Shown: positions 1 through 12,103 of the stretch, piece by piece
How the letters are laid out: every line of letters starts with the position of its first letter
How positions within the stretch are numbered: the first letter of the stretch is position 1
The notes under the pieces: generated by a model
What the model was told of the DNA's origin: nothing
Database searches by the model: none
The model's input: the letters and a program-made list of their open reading frames with translations, nothing else
From: Rhizophagus irregularis
Lineage: Eukaryota; Glomeromycota; Glomeromycetes; Glomerales; Glomeraceae
NCBI RefSeq assembly: GCF_026210795.1
Contig: NC_089435.1
Span: 3,100,001-3,164,000 of the forward strand
DNA: 64,000 nt
Reading direction: 5' to 3'
Program-made: the position numbers and the translations under genes

Positions 1-541
1 TTTTTACTTTCAATTGCCCCCCTTCAATAATTGGTCTGAAAGGAATAAGGTTTCTATCAATATAAAAGAGACCATAATTCAATTTTAGGAGCCGCAGACA
101 TTCTATTTCATCTTTGTGCAATGAAAAATCCATTTGAGCTATTTGATCTTTAATATCATTAATGAAATGTGTTGGTAGAGAAGTAGCAGTATTAAAAGCA
201 TCATCAGGATCACAATACTTAATTGTATTTTCTATTATAATTTTTAATATTGCAATAATTTTACTAATTTTTTCATCATGGTATCCTGATAAACGTGATA
301 AACGCAAAAGTAACGTATGAATAGAAAATAATAAATTTAGCCCACATCTATTTTCATTAATAATTTTACGAAGTTGATTAAAAATAATGGGGTGATTAGC
401 GAAAATTTCATTACAATCAAAAAGTAAAAAATAAATCTCTTTCTCCAATCTGAAAATATCTATTAATGCACCATATTCTTTGTGTTTGTTTCTAATAATG
501 ATGGATGATGGATTATAAGTTTGAAGTTGAATTAAACTCAT
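1..541 (-). CDS. Hypothetical protein, 5' part; continues beyond the left edge
   Basis: An open frame of 180 codons starts at an ATG at 541-539 and runs to the window edge without a stop. The ATG is two codons downstream of an in-frame TGA (547-545), so it is the first possible start in this exon. The visible protein is hydrophobic and helical, with several Leu/Ile-rich stretches (for example around residues 30-40, 60-75 and 85-100), and has no signal peptide. I do not recognise the family. The helical N-terminal character resembles the helical-bundle adaptor domains found in front of some fungal kinases, but that is a weak guess. No intron is needed in the visible part. The C-terminal half is missing, so function cannot be assigned. 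Confidence 0.6.
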   Translation of the reverse strand, partial: MSLIQLQTYNPSSIIIRNKHKEYGALIDIFRLEKEIYFLLFDCNEIFANHPIIFNQLRKIINENRCGLNLLFSIHTLLLRLSRLSGYHDEKISKIIAILKIIIENTIKYCDPDDAFNTATSLPTHFINDIKDQIAQMDFSLHKDEIECLRLLKLNYGLFYIDRNLIPFRPIIEGGQLKVK

Positions 542-2290
542 TCTTCATTGAGCAATAAACTCGTGAGTAAATTACAAGAAAAAAAATTAATTATAATATA
601 TATTTTTATTTATTTTTATATACTCCTTAAATCAATAAATCAGCTCAATATTTATTAAACAAGAATCTAATGATATCACAATATTAAATCCAGGTAATTA
701 TAACTATTGATTACTTGATGTGATTAATAACGAAAAACTCCTACGCAACACGAAAAAAACGAAACGACATAAATAGATGATTTCACGTGCGATTGCACAA
801 TATTTGTTCATTAATTTCTAAGTAGGACAATAAGTTTTGGTACGACGTGAGGCAAGAGGTTGTCTAAAAAAAACCATTTATATAAATACTAAACTGAACC
901 AAATTAAAATTTATATTTCATTATTTTGTATTGAAATTCAAGCATGATTTAAATTGATTATCAATGTTAATTTTTATTATTATCAGTTAAATATGTAATA
1001 CAGTATCTACTGTACATCTCGCCCTTTTTGAACTATTATTACTAATATTGATAGGTTATTTATAGGCTTTTATATCTATCTCATTAATAAATACTAATTA
1101 TTATTAGGAACCGTGGGATAAAAATACAAACATACTTAAGCTCCTTTAATATCATTACTTTATATCATTAATTCATTATATAAAGTTATGGCAAATAAGA
1201 GCGACTTAAAGAGTTTGCCTTGATTGAAATTGTTTGGGTACGATGTGAAATTTCAGGAACGTAAAATAGATCCAAACTTTAAAATCGAACACTGGTAATT
1301 AATGTTTATTTTGTAAATGAATTTATTATATGTCAAATTCTTAAATTTACTAACTTAAAAGTTCTTGTTAATTAATTATTATAGCTTAATTCAACTTACA
1401 TCGGACCCATAGCTGGATTAAAAGTTAAAAAAGATTCCCTTTTTAATTTTAAAAAATTCGCAAGTTCCAGGCATATTATCAAATATGAAAACCCTCTATA
1501 GGTAATAAAAACATAAAATTTTATAGTCTATTTATAGATGAAAGGCAGTTGGGGTTTGCAACCCATAATTCAAAATCTATGGTTTTTAGGTGTATATATG
1601 GAAATAGAAATGTTGGGGAAAAAGTACAAATTTCATATTTTCATATAAGCCCTAAATCAAGCAAATCATATAAATTTTTTGACAAAGCTTGAAGATTTCG
1701 AAGATTGAAAAATATAAACACATTTCGCTTCTTTCCTCCTACTAATTAGTAAGCCTTATTTCAGTTATTTGACATATAGCACTAAACTTATTTCATTTCT
1801 GGTTTATATATATATTTAATTTTCATTTTTAGTTGTATATTAACTGTTGGATTCCTTTTGGTCAGGATTATATTTTATTAGTTTTATTATTTTCGAGTTT
1901 CTTCATACTGCATATTCATCGTTTCGATCGTATTTTTTCGGTTATATTTTATTTTCATTTTCGTTCGTTATATTATCGGCTTCGATTATTTTTTTTCGGG
2001 TTATATTTCAAGGGTTGATTTCGTCATACGGTATAATCATTTTCGGTTATTATTGTTTATAATTTTATTTTCAAGTTTTAATGTTTTCAAGTTTCTTTTT
2101 TTTAATTATATTTTCGGCTCCTTTTTCTTAGTTCATTTTAATACTTGATTTTATAAATAAACTAGAAAAGTGAGCAAAATGTTTGCTGTTAATGATAATC
2201 GAATCATATTTGGGTTTCTAGGAGGTTGTATTTTAATATTTAATTCCTTATTTGAATTCGTATGAAATGTGAGTAAATATTAATTATATC
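542..2290. other. AT-rich intergenic DNA
   Basis: I see no gene here. Two overlapping open frames at 1833-2062 encode almost only Phe, Ile, Tyr, Leu and Ser, because the DNA is a T-rich tract (about 1800-2160). They look like low-complexity artefacts. Confidence 0.5.
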
Positions 2291-3131
2291 TTAAGGTAGT
2301 AACGCATTAAAAAGATATACCTTTAAAAGAAAACCCTCTGAAGACATATGATAAAATCTAATTAAAGGAATAAAATTATGAAGTGTTCTTTCCATAATTG
2401 TGATTTCTTCTTTATTCCATTTCTTAGCATCTTTCTGAATAGAAGGATGCTGATCGAAACTCCATTTAATTAAGTTATCCCATATCATCCCGTTTTAATA
2501 TTTAATTCTAATAAAAGGTTCTTTTAAATTGATAAATTTATCAGATCTTAATAATATAGCTGGTTTTCACAAATTTTATCAAAACAATAATTCCATAAAC
2601 TTGTGAAAGTTTCAAATTTCAAAGAATTTCCATAGAATTTTGTTGTAAAAAGTCGTAGTGGTAGTTAACTAAATAATCCTGAATACATTGAATTAATACT
2701 TGAACATTAAAAGTTAATCTACTGCTATCAAAAGTTTTAAAATTTCTGGACCTTGTAATTCTGTTAAATTGATCCTTCCACAATAAATAAACCTATATAT
2801 TAAATATTAAATATTATAATAATGATTATTAAAATTATTGTTACATTAAATTTTGTATAAATATTTATTTTTTTTATATTGCCTTAAAATAATTGTTAAT
2901 ATTTGAGGAGAAATGTTAGGTTTATTAAGTATAAATTTTCCATCTTTTTTATTTGCCCATTCATCAGAGAATGCCGCTCGAAAGTATTGAGACCTAAATA
3001 CATAAAATAAGTGAATGTGCATATATTTCAACTTCATCTTCACCAGCGTAAATAATAACGTCATATCCTTTATCAATTTCAAGTAATTTTTCATAATCAT
3101 TCATAAGTTCTTGAGAATAATCGAAAGCCAT
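2291..3131 (-). pseudogene. Decayed BTB-BACK gene, TLDc part lost
   Basis: The N-terminus starts at 3131 (Met-Ala-Phe-Asp-Tyr-Ser-Gln-Glu-Leu) and matches the start of the intact paralogue at 19952-21454. The BTB segment is split by a frameshift near 3000. The exon 1 donor, GT in the paralogues, is GC here (near 2882). Exon 2 begins with the same 'YCG' BTB motif near 2780 but soon carries stops. A BACK-like stretch is readable at 2488-2291 (RTLHNFIPLIRFYH). The frame stops exactly where the paralogue continues into its linker and TLDc domain, and no TLDc sequence follows. It is one of three same-strand copies in the first 21 kb, which suggests tandem duplication followed by decay. Confidence 0.75.
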
Positions 3132-3957
3132 TTTTTCTTTATTTAAATGACGATGAAACACAAAAAAAAAAATAATAATAAACACAAAAAAAAAATATTA
3201 TATTTTTTTTGCGTAAAATGGGTAACATAAATAAACCATATGGTTACATCATATTTGTTGTACTAACACGTTTGTTAATTACCAAATTAATTCGACATCC
3301 AGATTAGTAATTAGGCGGACTAACATATTCTAATATAGTACTTGACGCTTTTTAATGTCAAAGTATTAAAAAATAATTTTTATCTTAAATATCTTAAGCG
3401 CACTAAGAATTTAAATTTACAAAAAAAAATAATTTTAATTTAATATAGTTGTACAAATTATTCACCAGTTTCTGAATTAAATAATTTATAACGAAACTTG
3501 ACTTAGAATTTTCCGATATATTATTAATTTTAGTATAAGAAAAACTAATAATTTTGATGATAATAATTAGAAATTTCGTTGTTAATATAACTATTATTTT
3601 TGCAGTTTGAGGATATAATAATATGCTTATTTCGAATTTATAACTTTTGCTATATTATATTAATCCTTTTATTATTACAATTTTCTATGTTATTTCCCTC
3701 GGCTGTATAGTAAATAAATAAGATAAAATCAAAAAAATTTTGATTTATCATATTTTAATTTGCTATTCATATTATTGTTAAGGTATAATGTGTGAGAAAT
3801 AAAATTTTAAAAGAATATCTTATTATATCTGATATTATTTTTAAAATGATCTGATAATGAAATATCATAAAATAAAATTTTTATTATTGATGTAATTCCC
3901 TCTTTATTCCACAACTTAAATCTTAATGGATAGAAGAACGTCCAATGTTGATGATAT
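3132..3957. other. AT-rich intergenic DNA
   Basis: I see no gene. This is the flank in front of the LTR retrotransposon. The last four bases (ATAT, 3954-3957) are repeated directly after the right LTR. Confidence 0.5.
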
Positions 3958-4885
3958 TGTTACGCGATAAAATGCACATCCGATGTTCGACGTTATTCGA
4001 TGTTTATATGACGATCCGATATAATTTGTGTCCATGTCGATTTCTATCATTACATAACGATTTATGACCGCAGGTTGTGTACATTAAATTAGCCATATAG
4101 ATAATATTCTTTATTTTATCAATTTTATTATTATTTTTATTATTAGTTTTACATATGTAGCGATAGAATAATCATATATTACAATATTGTTTGTATTATT
4201 ATTATATTATATTATTTATTGTCTATAATTGTAATTTAAAAGATTATTGATGTATGTTGATGTATAAGATCTATAATAAGAGTTAATGAAGGATAATTTG
4301 ATTAATAATAATCAACTGATAGAATTTGTCATTCGTAACTTATCAAAAGGAGGGCTTATAATGGTTATTTTTATCACTATTATAGTAATTAGCCATATTA
4401 CCATGAAACATATTCCGTTATGTGTTTAGAACCTATCGGTAGATTAGATTTTGATATGATAATAGATGGTGTTGGAAAAAGAGATGGAGAATAGATATAA
4501 ATACCTTTCACCAACTCGTTGATAAAAGTAGAGAGGACCAAAGATTGTATTTTACCAGCTATAGTAGAAATCCTTTTCCCTATCACTTTTTATCATTTAT
4601 TATCACTTTGTTGTAAACCCTTAATCCTATCCCTTCATAACATTATTAATAAAAACCGTTATACATCGTATCGTTAATTATTGTTTCTGTGTGTTTTGAT
4701 ATATTATTCATTTATTACTCGACGTGTGTTATCATTATCGTATTTTGTAGGTGTTTATCTTGATGATTCTTAACGAACAATACCGGATAAGTAGTATTGA
4801 GTAAGAATCCCGTTGATAACCTGGTGTTTATATGACTTATTTTAACCAACCGTCGACCTTTACTTGCCGATATATTTCGGTAACA
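3958..4885 (+). repeat. 5' LTR
   Basis: This 928-bp direct repeat is the exact-length partner of 11176-12103 and is bounded by TGTTAC...GTAACA. By eye there are 14 differences to the 3' copy, all transitions, 12 of them at a CpG in one copy. A short open frame on the minus strand (4398-4586, repeated in the 3' copy) is only an LTR shadow. Confidence 0.95.
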
Positions 4886-4887
4886 AT

Positions 4888-4905
4888 TGGTGCCTTCTGC
4901 CAGAA
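4888..4905 (+). other. Primer-binding site
   Basis: Two bases after the 5' LTR the sequence reads TGGTGCCTTCTGCCAGAA. TGG is the complement of a tRNA 3' CCA end, which is the expected place and form of a tRNA primer site. I cannot name the tRNA without a search. Confidence 0.7.
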
Positions 4906-4977
4906 ACTAACAAAGAAAACCGACCGTACGATTACCCCTAAATTGATTTGATAACAAAGGATAATATTTCCTATTGT

Positions 4978-6615
4978 ATGAACAATAGAAATCTCCTGAA
5001 ACGCCACGATCAGTTACACCGGACATATCCTAATATTCCCTTATTTGAATTAGCTGACGATTCTTGTCGTATTTGTCATCCTGTTCTCACAATACCAGAC
5101 CGATATTTCTTACGATTTTGGAACTGGTATTCATTAGAGATTCCCACGTTATCTTACTCCGCAAAAACAGTTCAATATTTTTACGAATATAGTCAATGAA
5201 CGATATTAAGACAACAATATCTTATTCGGAAATTGATATCAAGTATTCGATATCAAAACGCCTCGTTTTCTTACGATAAATTAGCTATCAAGATATATAC
5301 TGCTCGTGAAAGGTTTCAGAACTTTAATCTTGACCCTTTTGTCCACTATCAGCATGAAGATAAACCATTAGGATACGAACTGTCCTTTATAACACCACCA
5401 ACCTCTCCGATATTACGATATCCCAGAAATCTTCTTTTTGTTAACGAACCGTTATACCTAGAACTTCTGTTTGAAGACGAAAATATGTTGAATCTTCAGA
5501 ATAACCAAGGACAAGGACAACCTCCTAACCGGTTCAACCAAGCTCCTCAAGTCAACCAAGCAGATATACAGGCCTTGACAGCAGCCGTACAGGCTTTGAC
5601 AGGACAAATGTTAGCGCCTAATAATCTCGGAAACGCAATGAACACGTTAAATGCAACGGTAGCCGTGAATAACAATGCTTTACAAAATCGAAACCATAAC
5701 GTTGTGCAAGTACCGACGTTTAACGGAGGAAACCAAGATCCAATCACCTGGTTAAACGAGTTTAATGCAACTGCGACGGCTAATGGATGGAACGACGCAC
5801 GAAAACTACAAGTTGTCCCCGCTTATTTAAAAGGACCAGCTGCTGTTTGGTATCAAGCAGCGGTATTGGCGCCTATTAACGCTTGGGCAGCAGCAGCCAA
5901 CGCTAATAATTTTCAACATGCTTTCCTTACTCAGTTTCGGACTGCAGCAATGGTAAAAATGTGGGCAACAGAGTTAGACCAGAGGCAGCAACAACCGAAT
6001 GAAAGCGTAGATGAATATGCCTCGTCCATTCAAGAACTTTATCAGCGGGTTAATGATGCAGCGTTCGCCTACCCCGACAACTTACAAGCTCGAAAGTTTG
6101 TCTCTGGATTAATTCCTGAACTTTACATAGCGGTAAAACCTTTTGGGGATCAGACATTAGCCGATGCGATAGGAAGAGCCAAAGGTTGTGAACTTACTTT
6201 ACGATCAGGAAAAATGAAGTTATTAAACTACGCTGGTCAAACCACGTCGGAAATCACGGAGTTAACAAAACTAGTTGCAGCTTTAACTGAACAAGTCACA
6301 GAGATAGGAAAGAAGGTCACAGGAAATCGACCACCACCACGAAGCGATGGTAGAAGTTCGAATGTCCCTATGGGACCCAACCGAACGATTGTTTGTTATA
6401 CCTGTGGAGAGCCTGGGCACGTGAGTCGCAGGTGTCCGAATAACCCAACGACTACTACTAGTGGAACTAATCCTGTAATTGCATCTGCTGTAACCACTGC
6501 TCCGCTTATTTCGACTACTAATGATACGCAGAGTTTAGTCCAAGAGATATTGAAACAGCTGAATACGGCAAGTAATATGACCGCTAATAATGGACAACAA
6601 TCGTCTTTAAACTAA
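4978..6615 (+). pseudogene. gag: gag of the Ty3/gypsy element, one in-frame TGA
   Basis: The frame opens after a stop at 4939. The first ATG is at 4978, 92 bases behind the LTR. An in-frame TGA lies at 5197-5199; the same frame then runs open to the TAA at 6613-6615. The middle holds a retrotransposon capsid-type region, recognisable by the FNGG...WLNEF...W.D.RK...YL.G.A..WY pattern and a later F..QF segment. Near the C-terminus is a zinc knuckle CX2CX4HX4C (CYTCGEPGHVSRRC, 6394-6435) for RNA binding. A Gln/Asn-rich linker precedes the capsid part. Gag would package the RNA into virus-like particles. The TGA sits where a CGA codon would fit, in line with the other stops in this element. The last codons before the stop form a -1 slippery site. 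Confidence 0.85.
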
Positions 6616-6643
6616 GTGGTGTATCTACGGGAGGTGTAGATGC
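6606..6643 (+). promoter_or_regulatory. -1 ribosomal frameshift signal between gag and pol
   Basis: The heptamer TTTAAAC (6606-6612) is placed in the gag frame as T TTA AAC, directly before the gag TAA. After an 8-nt spacer comes a hairpin: GTATCTAC (6621-6628), a 7-nt loop, and GTAGATGC (6636-6643), giving eight pairs with one G-U wobble. Slippage by -1 enters exactly the frame of pol. Slippery type, spacing and stem agree with known -1 signals. That it works in this fungus is an inference. Confidence 0.8.
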
Positions 6644-9600
6644 GAAACCTGATAAATCCTCTGTATCGTTGAATACCCTGTTCGAAGCTTACCCTGCTCA
6701 GCGAAAGAGTCAAACGTGAAGAGCCGAACCATATCCTAGACCAGTTGATTCGGAAGAAAAATCGGAAGAAAAAGAGCCATCAAAACCTATCAATATTCCA
6801 CCCGTTCCACATGAAATACCTAGATCTGCTGAACCAACTGTAGCTGCTGATGTAGCGGAACCATCATCCCGATTTGCTGAAAGAACTAATGTTAATAACA
6901 TCAGTACCACGACCAAGAAAAAGAAAGCTCCTATGATTAAAAAGAAAAAGAAGACGAATCTTCAACCCTTGATATCACTACACGTACCTCCTTACTCGAT
7001 GGTAGATGACATTAAAAATCAACAAGCTCGTATAACCTTTGGACAATTATTGGAAGTAGTGCCGAAGTGTCGTTCAGAGTTAATACAAGGGATACGGAAA
7101 CCAACAGTTCGAAAAATGAATCTTGGAGAACAAGAGATAGGAGAAACGGCGACTGCGTTATATTGTGATGCAACGATAAAAGGAACTGAAATTCCCCTAA
7201 TTATCGACAGTGGTGCTGCTGGAAGTATTGTGTCGTGTCAGTTACTAAAAGACCTCAAGATACCTATTGATAGACCCTCTACTACCATGATGATAAATGT
7301 GAACGGTGAAAGGAAATGACCATTAGGCAAAGTGTTAAATTTTCCCATCACTATTCGAGATGTTACCATCCCGATTAATGTTGTAGTCACTGAAGCGGAA
7401 TCTTATGCTGCCATTGTTGGAAACGATTGGTTGAGTAAAGTAAAAGCTAACATTGATTACGAAACATCCACAATGAACTTCATTTGGGATAAACAGACTG
7501 TTGAAGTACCGGTTGAATATCGTCTGATGCCTCAAGAGAAACGGAAGTTACAAGAACTTGTCGATTCTAACGCTCAGTCAAAAGAAGAATCAGATACAGA
7601 CGATACCGACGAAGAAGAAACTGACGATGATTCCATTAAAGAAGAAGAGGAGGAGTTTGAAGACGATGAACCTGAAGAACGAGTGTTTTTCACTATGCAG
7701 TTTGAAAAACCTAAACGACTGATGCATAATCGGTATCGCAATAGTAAAAGGAAAGCTGAAGTTCAGAAGCGTAATTCACTTCCGGAATCTTCAGTTATAT
7801 TAGACTGCAAGTTCGCTAACGTTGTTATAGACGCCATATATCCATGTGAAGATTTCGTATTAACTAACGAAGGGATTTACCTTGGTCAATGTTTCCATAC
7901 GTGGGGACATTTTCAACATTTGGATCAGAAGTTCAAGATGATGCCTCCTAAGAAAGCAACTTGGGTATATGATTGGAAGGGGCCGAAAGCTAAATGTTGG
8001 TGTCAAAATTCATTATACTCCCCGGAAGACGCCTGTTATTTCTGCCAAGATGATTTAATAACCTATCAATCAGTATGCCGACTCTCACCAATCATCTTAA
8101 AAGAATTGAGTAGAGGACGATGTGATGATGGAGTTGTACCTTCCGAGGAACAACGAGAATTTGCATTAACCAATCAACATTATAATCAACTAACCATGGA
8201 GAAGGTTGCCGCTGAAAATGACTGACAGTTATGCTATCACTGTGGGCAGAAGACACATCTGGAGTATGAGCAGATTACCAAAGAAGTCGAATATTATCAT
8301 ACGGAAATAGGATCTGAAGTGGAAACTACTCCTATTACCGTTAAGATGAAAGTCGGAGTCCTTCCTATTGATTTGGAGTTACCGTTACTTCGCTTTTTAG
8401 TTCAACGCCACGGTAGCTTTGCGTGGGATTCCTCCGAGTTGGGACGAACCAATTTGATCCAACATTCGATCGATACTGGTAATAATAAGGCAGTGCGAAA
8501 ACACTGGTATCGGACGTCAAGAAATGAGCGGAATTTTATTGAGGAAGAAATCCAACGGATGTTATTAGAAGGGTTAATTGAAAGATCCACTGGTCCGTGG
8601 GCTGCTCCGGTAGTCCTAGTTTGGAAGAAAAATGGAAAGTTACGTTTTTGTGTTGATTATCGAGAGTTGAATAGTATTACGATAAAAGATGCTTATCCTC
8701 TTCCTAGGATAGATGACATGCTCGACTCATTTGGAAAAGCCCAGTGGTTTACATCCCTTGATTTAGCCAGTGGTTATTGGCAGGTGGAGATGAAACCTGA
8801 AGATAGACCTAAAACCACTTTTATCACTCAGTTCGGCACTTACCAGTTCAAAGTAATGCCATTTGGTTTATGTAACGCGCCGGCTACCTTTCAACGTCTG
8901 ATGGACGAAGTTTTACGAGGATATCTCTGGAAGTTTGTAATGGTATATTTAGACGATGTTATTATTTATTCCGACACCTTCGATCAACATTTGGAACATC
9001 TCAAAATGATATTTGACCGATTAGAGGACGCTGGGTTAAAACTGAATCCCGATAAATGCTCGTTCGTAAAAGAAGAGCTGGAGTTTTTAGGACATATCGT
9101 TAGCAACAAGGGGATAAGGACCGACCCTGCTAAGATACAGAAAGTAAAAGATTTTCCTGTGCCAACAAATATTACTCAGTTACGAGGTTTTCTCGGACTG
9201 GCTTCTTACTATCGACGATTTGTACCTAAATTTTCTCGTGCTGCAACGCCTCTAAATAAGTTATTGAAGAAAGGAACTGCTTATAAGTGGACTAAGGATC
9301 AACAGTTCGCTTTCGAATGGTTAAAACAAGCATTGATAACTGCTCCTATATTAGTCTTTCCGGATTTTGACAAACAGTTCATATTATTAACGGATGCTTC
9401 GACCTTTGGGTTGGGCGCGATATTATCTCAATTGGATGAAGATGGAAATGATCGTGTAATCGCGTACGCTAGTCATACCTGTAATAAGGCAGAAAGTAAT
9501 TATTCCGCGACTGAATTGGAGTGTCTTGCGGTGGTCTGGGCCGTAAAACATTTCCATGCGTATATCTATGGGCAACGATTCAAACTGGTTACTGACCACG

Positions 9601-11135
9601 CAGCGTTATGTCATTTGTTTAATACGGCTACTCCTATCGGAAGATTGGCCCGTTGGGTCATGAAGCTCCAAATGTATGATTTTGAAACCACACATCGCTC
9701 TGGCAAGAAACATCTTAACGTCAATAGTCTATCTCGGATTAGAATCTAGATATAAATCTCTTATTTTTATTACCACTCTTTAACATATTTTTTTTTTGAC
9801 GCCGATTTTTGGATAACCCACTGATTTTTAACCCAACCAATGGATTTCAATTTATATTTGAATATTTTACGTTATTTGGAAACTTTAGAATTACCCGATA
9901 ATATTGACTCTGCCCAACGACGCGCATTTAAATGAAAGGCCCATTATTATGTTTCGATAGATGGCCTATTGTATAAGAAGAATAAGGAAAGCCCTACTCG
10001 ACCTCTACGTGTACTAAAGAAAAGTGAATTAGCTTCTGTGTTATATAGCTTTCACGAAGATCCACTTGCAGGACATTTTGGATTTTCTGAAACCTATCGT
10101 GCTATTAGTTTATAATATTTTTGGCTACAGATGGGAAACGATATTAGAAGATATGTCCAATCATGTGATATATGCCAACGACGAAAAAGACCATTAAGAA
10201 ATGAGCCTCTTCACCCTATAAAGATCGGACAACCCTTCGACCGTGTTGGGATGGACATTGTTGGCCCATTACCTATTACCACTCGTGGAAATAAGTATAT
10301 TGTTGTATTAACCGAATACTTAACGAAGTGGCCCGAAGCTCGAGCATTACCAGATGCTAAAGCCACATCTGTTGTGTCCTTCTTTTATGAAGACGTTATC
10401 TGTAGGCATGGATGTCCGAAAGTTCTTTTGACCGACCAAGGGACACATTTCGTAAATGAACTTTTAGATTCGTTATGTACTCGACTAGGTGTTAAACATC
10501 ACTTGTCAACCGCATATCGACCACAAACTAACGGGTTGACTGAACGATTCAATCGAACATTATGTGAGACTTTGGCAAAATATTCTATGGAGGATCAATC
10601 AAACTGGGACCTATATCTGCCTTCTGCGTTGTTTGCATATAGAACCATCCGACAACAAACCACCCGATTTGAACCTTTCTACCTTACTTACAGAAGGGAA
10701 GCAACTTTACCGATTGAATTGAAGTTGTCTAGTGATCCTACTGTTAACAGATCGGATGTTCAACAAGATCAACAAGTTGAAGATTTTCAGGAACAATTTT
10801 ACCAAAGGATTCGGATGTTGATAGGATCCTTAGAAGACAATCGTCAGTTAGCTAGAAGTAATGTGCATACTAGTCAAGAAAAACAAAAACAACGATATGA
10901 TGCTCAAATTCGTCCTAGACAATATGCTATTGGAGAACAAGTATTGTTGAAGAATTTCTGACTGAAGAAGCTGGACACGAAATGGAATGGACCATATTAC
11001 ATACATGACTATCGTAATAACGGAACTTATCAGTTACGAACAATAGATGGAAAGATTCGTAAGAAATGGGTGCATGCTGACCAAATACGGCCTTACGTTA
11101 GTAGACCATCCGAAATGATAGATAATATTCAGTAA
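6606..11135 (+). pseudogene. pol: pol polyprotein: protease, RT, RNase H, integrase; several stops
   Basis: One frame carries all domains, from the frameshift site to TAA at 11133-11135. Protease: active-site DSGAAG near 7206. Reverse transcriptase: about 8520-9120, with YLDD at about 8947. RNase H follows, with the DAS...G.GA.L motif near 9390. Integrase: the zinc-binding HX..H...CX2C region at about 10060-10170, then a catalytic core with MDIVGP, DQGTHF and a conserved Glu in TNGLTERFN. A GPY-type C-terminus follows near 10990. In-frame stops lie at 6717, 7317, 8223, 9933 and 10959 (all TGA), 10113 (TAA) and 9747/9753 (TAG/TAA). The 9747 stop may be a true end of the RT-RH part, because 9750-9839 is not open and an ATG reopens the same frame at 9840. 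The other stops argue that this copy is dead. Confidence 0.9.
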
Positions 11136-11164
11136 TGTTCTCGTTTGCGGGAGCTCACGTTTCG

Positions 11165-11175
11165 ATGGAGGATGA
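11165..11175 (+). other. Candidate polypurine tract
   Basis: The purine-rich string GATGGAGGATGA ends at the first base of the 3' LTR, where plus-strand DNA synthesis is normally primed. It is short and interrupted by two T residues, so the call rests mainly on position. Confidence 0.5.
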
Positions 11176-12103
11176 TGTTACGCAATAAAATGCACATCCG
11201 ATGTTTGACGTTATTCGATGTTTATATGACGATCTGATATAATTTGTGTCCATGTCGATTTCTATCATTACATAACAATTTATGACCGCAGGTTGTGTAC
11301 ATTAAATTAGCCATATAGATAATATTCTTTATTTTATCAATTTTATTATTATTTTTATTATTAGTTTTACATATGTAGCGATAGAATAATCATATATTAC
11401 AATATTGTTTGTATTATTATTATATTATATTATTTATTGTCTATAATTGTAATTTAAAAGATTATTGATGTATGTTGATGTATAAGATCTATAATAAGAG
11501 TTAATGAAGGATAATTTGATTAATAATAATCAACTGATAGAATTTGTCATTCGTAACTTATCAAAAGGAGGGCTTATAATGGTTATTTTTATCACTATTA
11601 TAGTAATTAGCCATATTACCATGAAACATATTCCGTTATGTGTTTAGAACCTATCGGTAGATTAGATTTTGATATGATAATAGATGGTGTTGGAAAAAGA
11701 GATGGAGAATAGATATAAATACCTTTCACCAACTCGTTGATAAAAGTAGAGAGGACCAAAGATTGTATTTTACCAGCTATAGTAGAAATCCTTTTCCCTA
11801 TCACTTTTTATCATTTATTATCGCTTTGTTGTAAACCCTTAATCCTATCCCTTCATAACGTTATTAATAAAAACTGTTATACATCGTATTGTTAATTATT
11901 GTTTCTGTATGTTTTGATATATTATTCATTTATTACTCGACATGTGTTATCATTATCGTATTTTGTAGGTGTTTATCTTGACGATTCTTAATGAACAATA
12001 CCGGATAAGTAGTGTTGAGTAAGAATCCCGTTGATAACCTGGTGTTTATACGACTTATTTTAACCAACCGTCGACCTTTACTTGCCGATATATTTCGGTA
12101 ACA
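11176..12103 (+). repeat. 3' LTR
   Basis: Same length and ends as the 5' LTR, offset by 7218 bases, followed directly by the ATAT target duplication. Confidence 0.95.

Larger units (their letters stand above)
3958..12103 (+). mobile_element. Complete Ty3/gypsy LTR retrotransposon, 8146 bp
   Basis: Two 928-bp direct repeats bound the element, each starting TGTTAC and ending GTAACA. A 4-bp direct repeat ATAT flanks it (3954-3957 and 12104-12107), as expected for a target-site duplication. Inside, in order, are a primer-binding site, gag with a CCHC knuckle, a -1 frameshift signal, and pol with protease, reverse transcriptase, RNase H and integrase. The order RT-RH-IN places it in Ty3/gypsy. 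The coding frames carry several stops, mostly TGA, so it is probably no longer autonomous. The two LTRs differ at 14 positions, so insertion is fairly recent. It separates the first and second BTB genes. Confidence 0.95.

Noticed and set aside
4398-4586. 62-codon minus-strand frame, repeated at 11616-11804
   Set aside because: It is the same LTR sequence twice; no LTR protein is expected there.
4978-11135. The TGA codons in gag and pol could be read as an amino acid (recoded UGA)
   Set aside because: The other genes in the window use TGG for Trp normally, and simple CGA-to-TGA change fits the LTR mutation pattern better.
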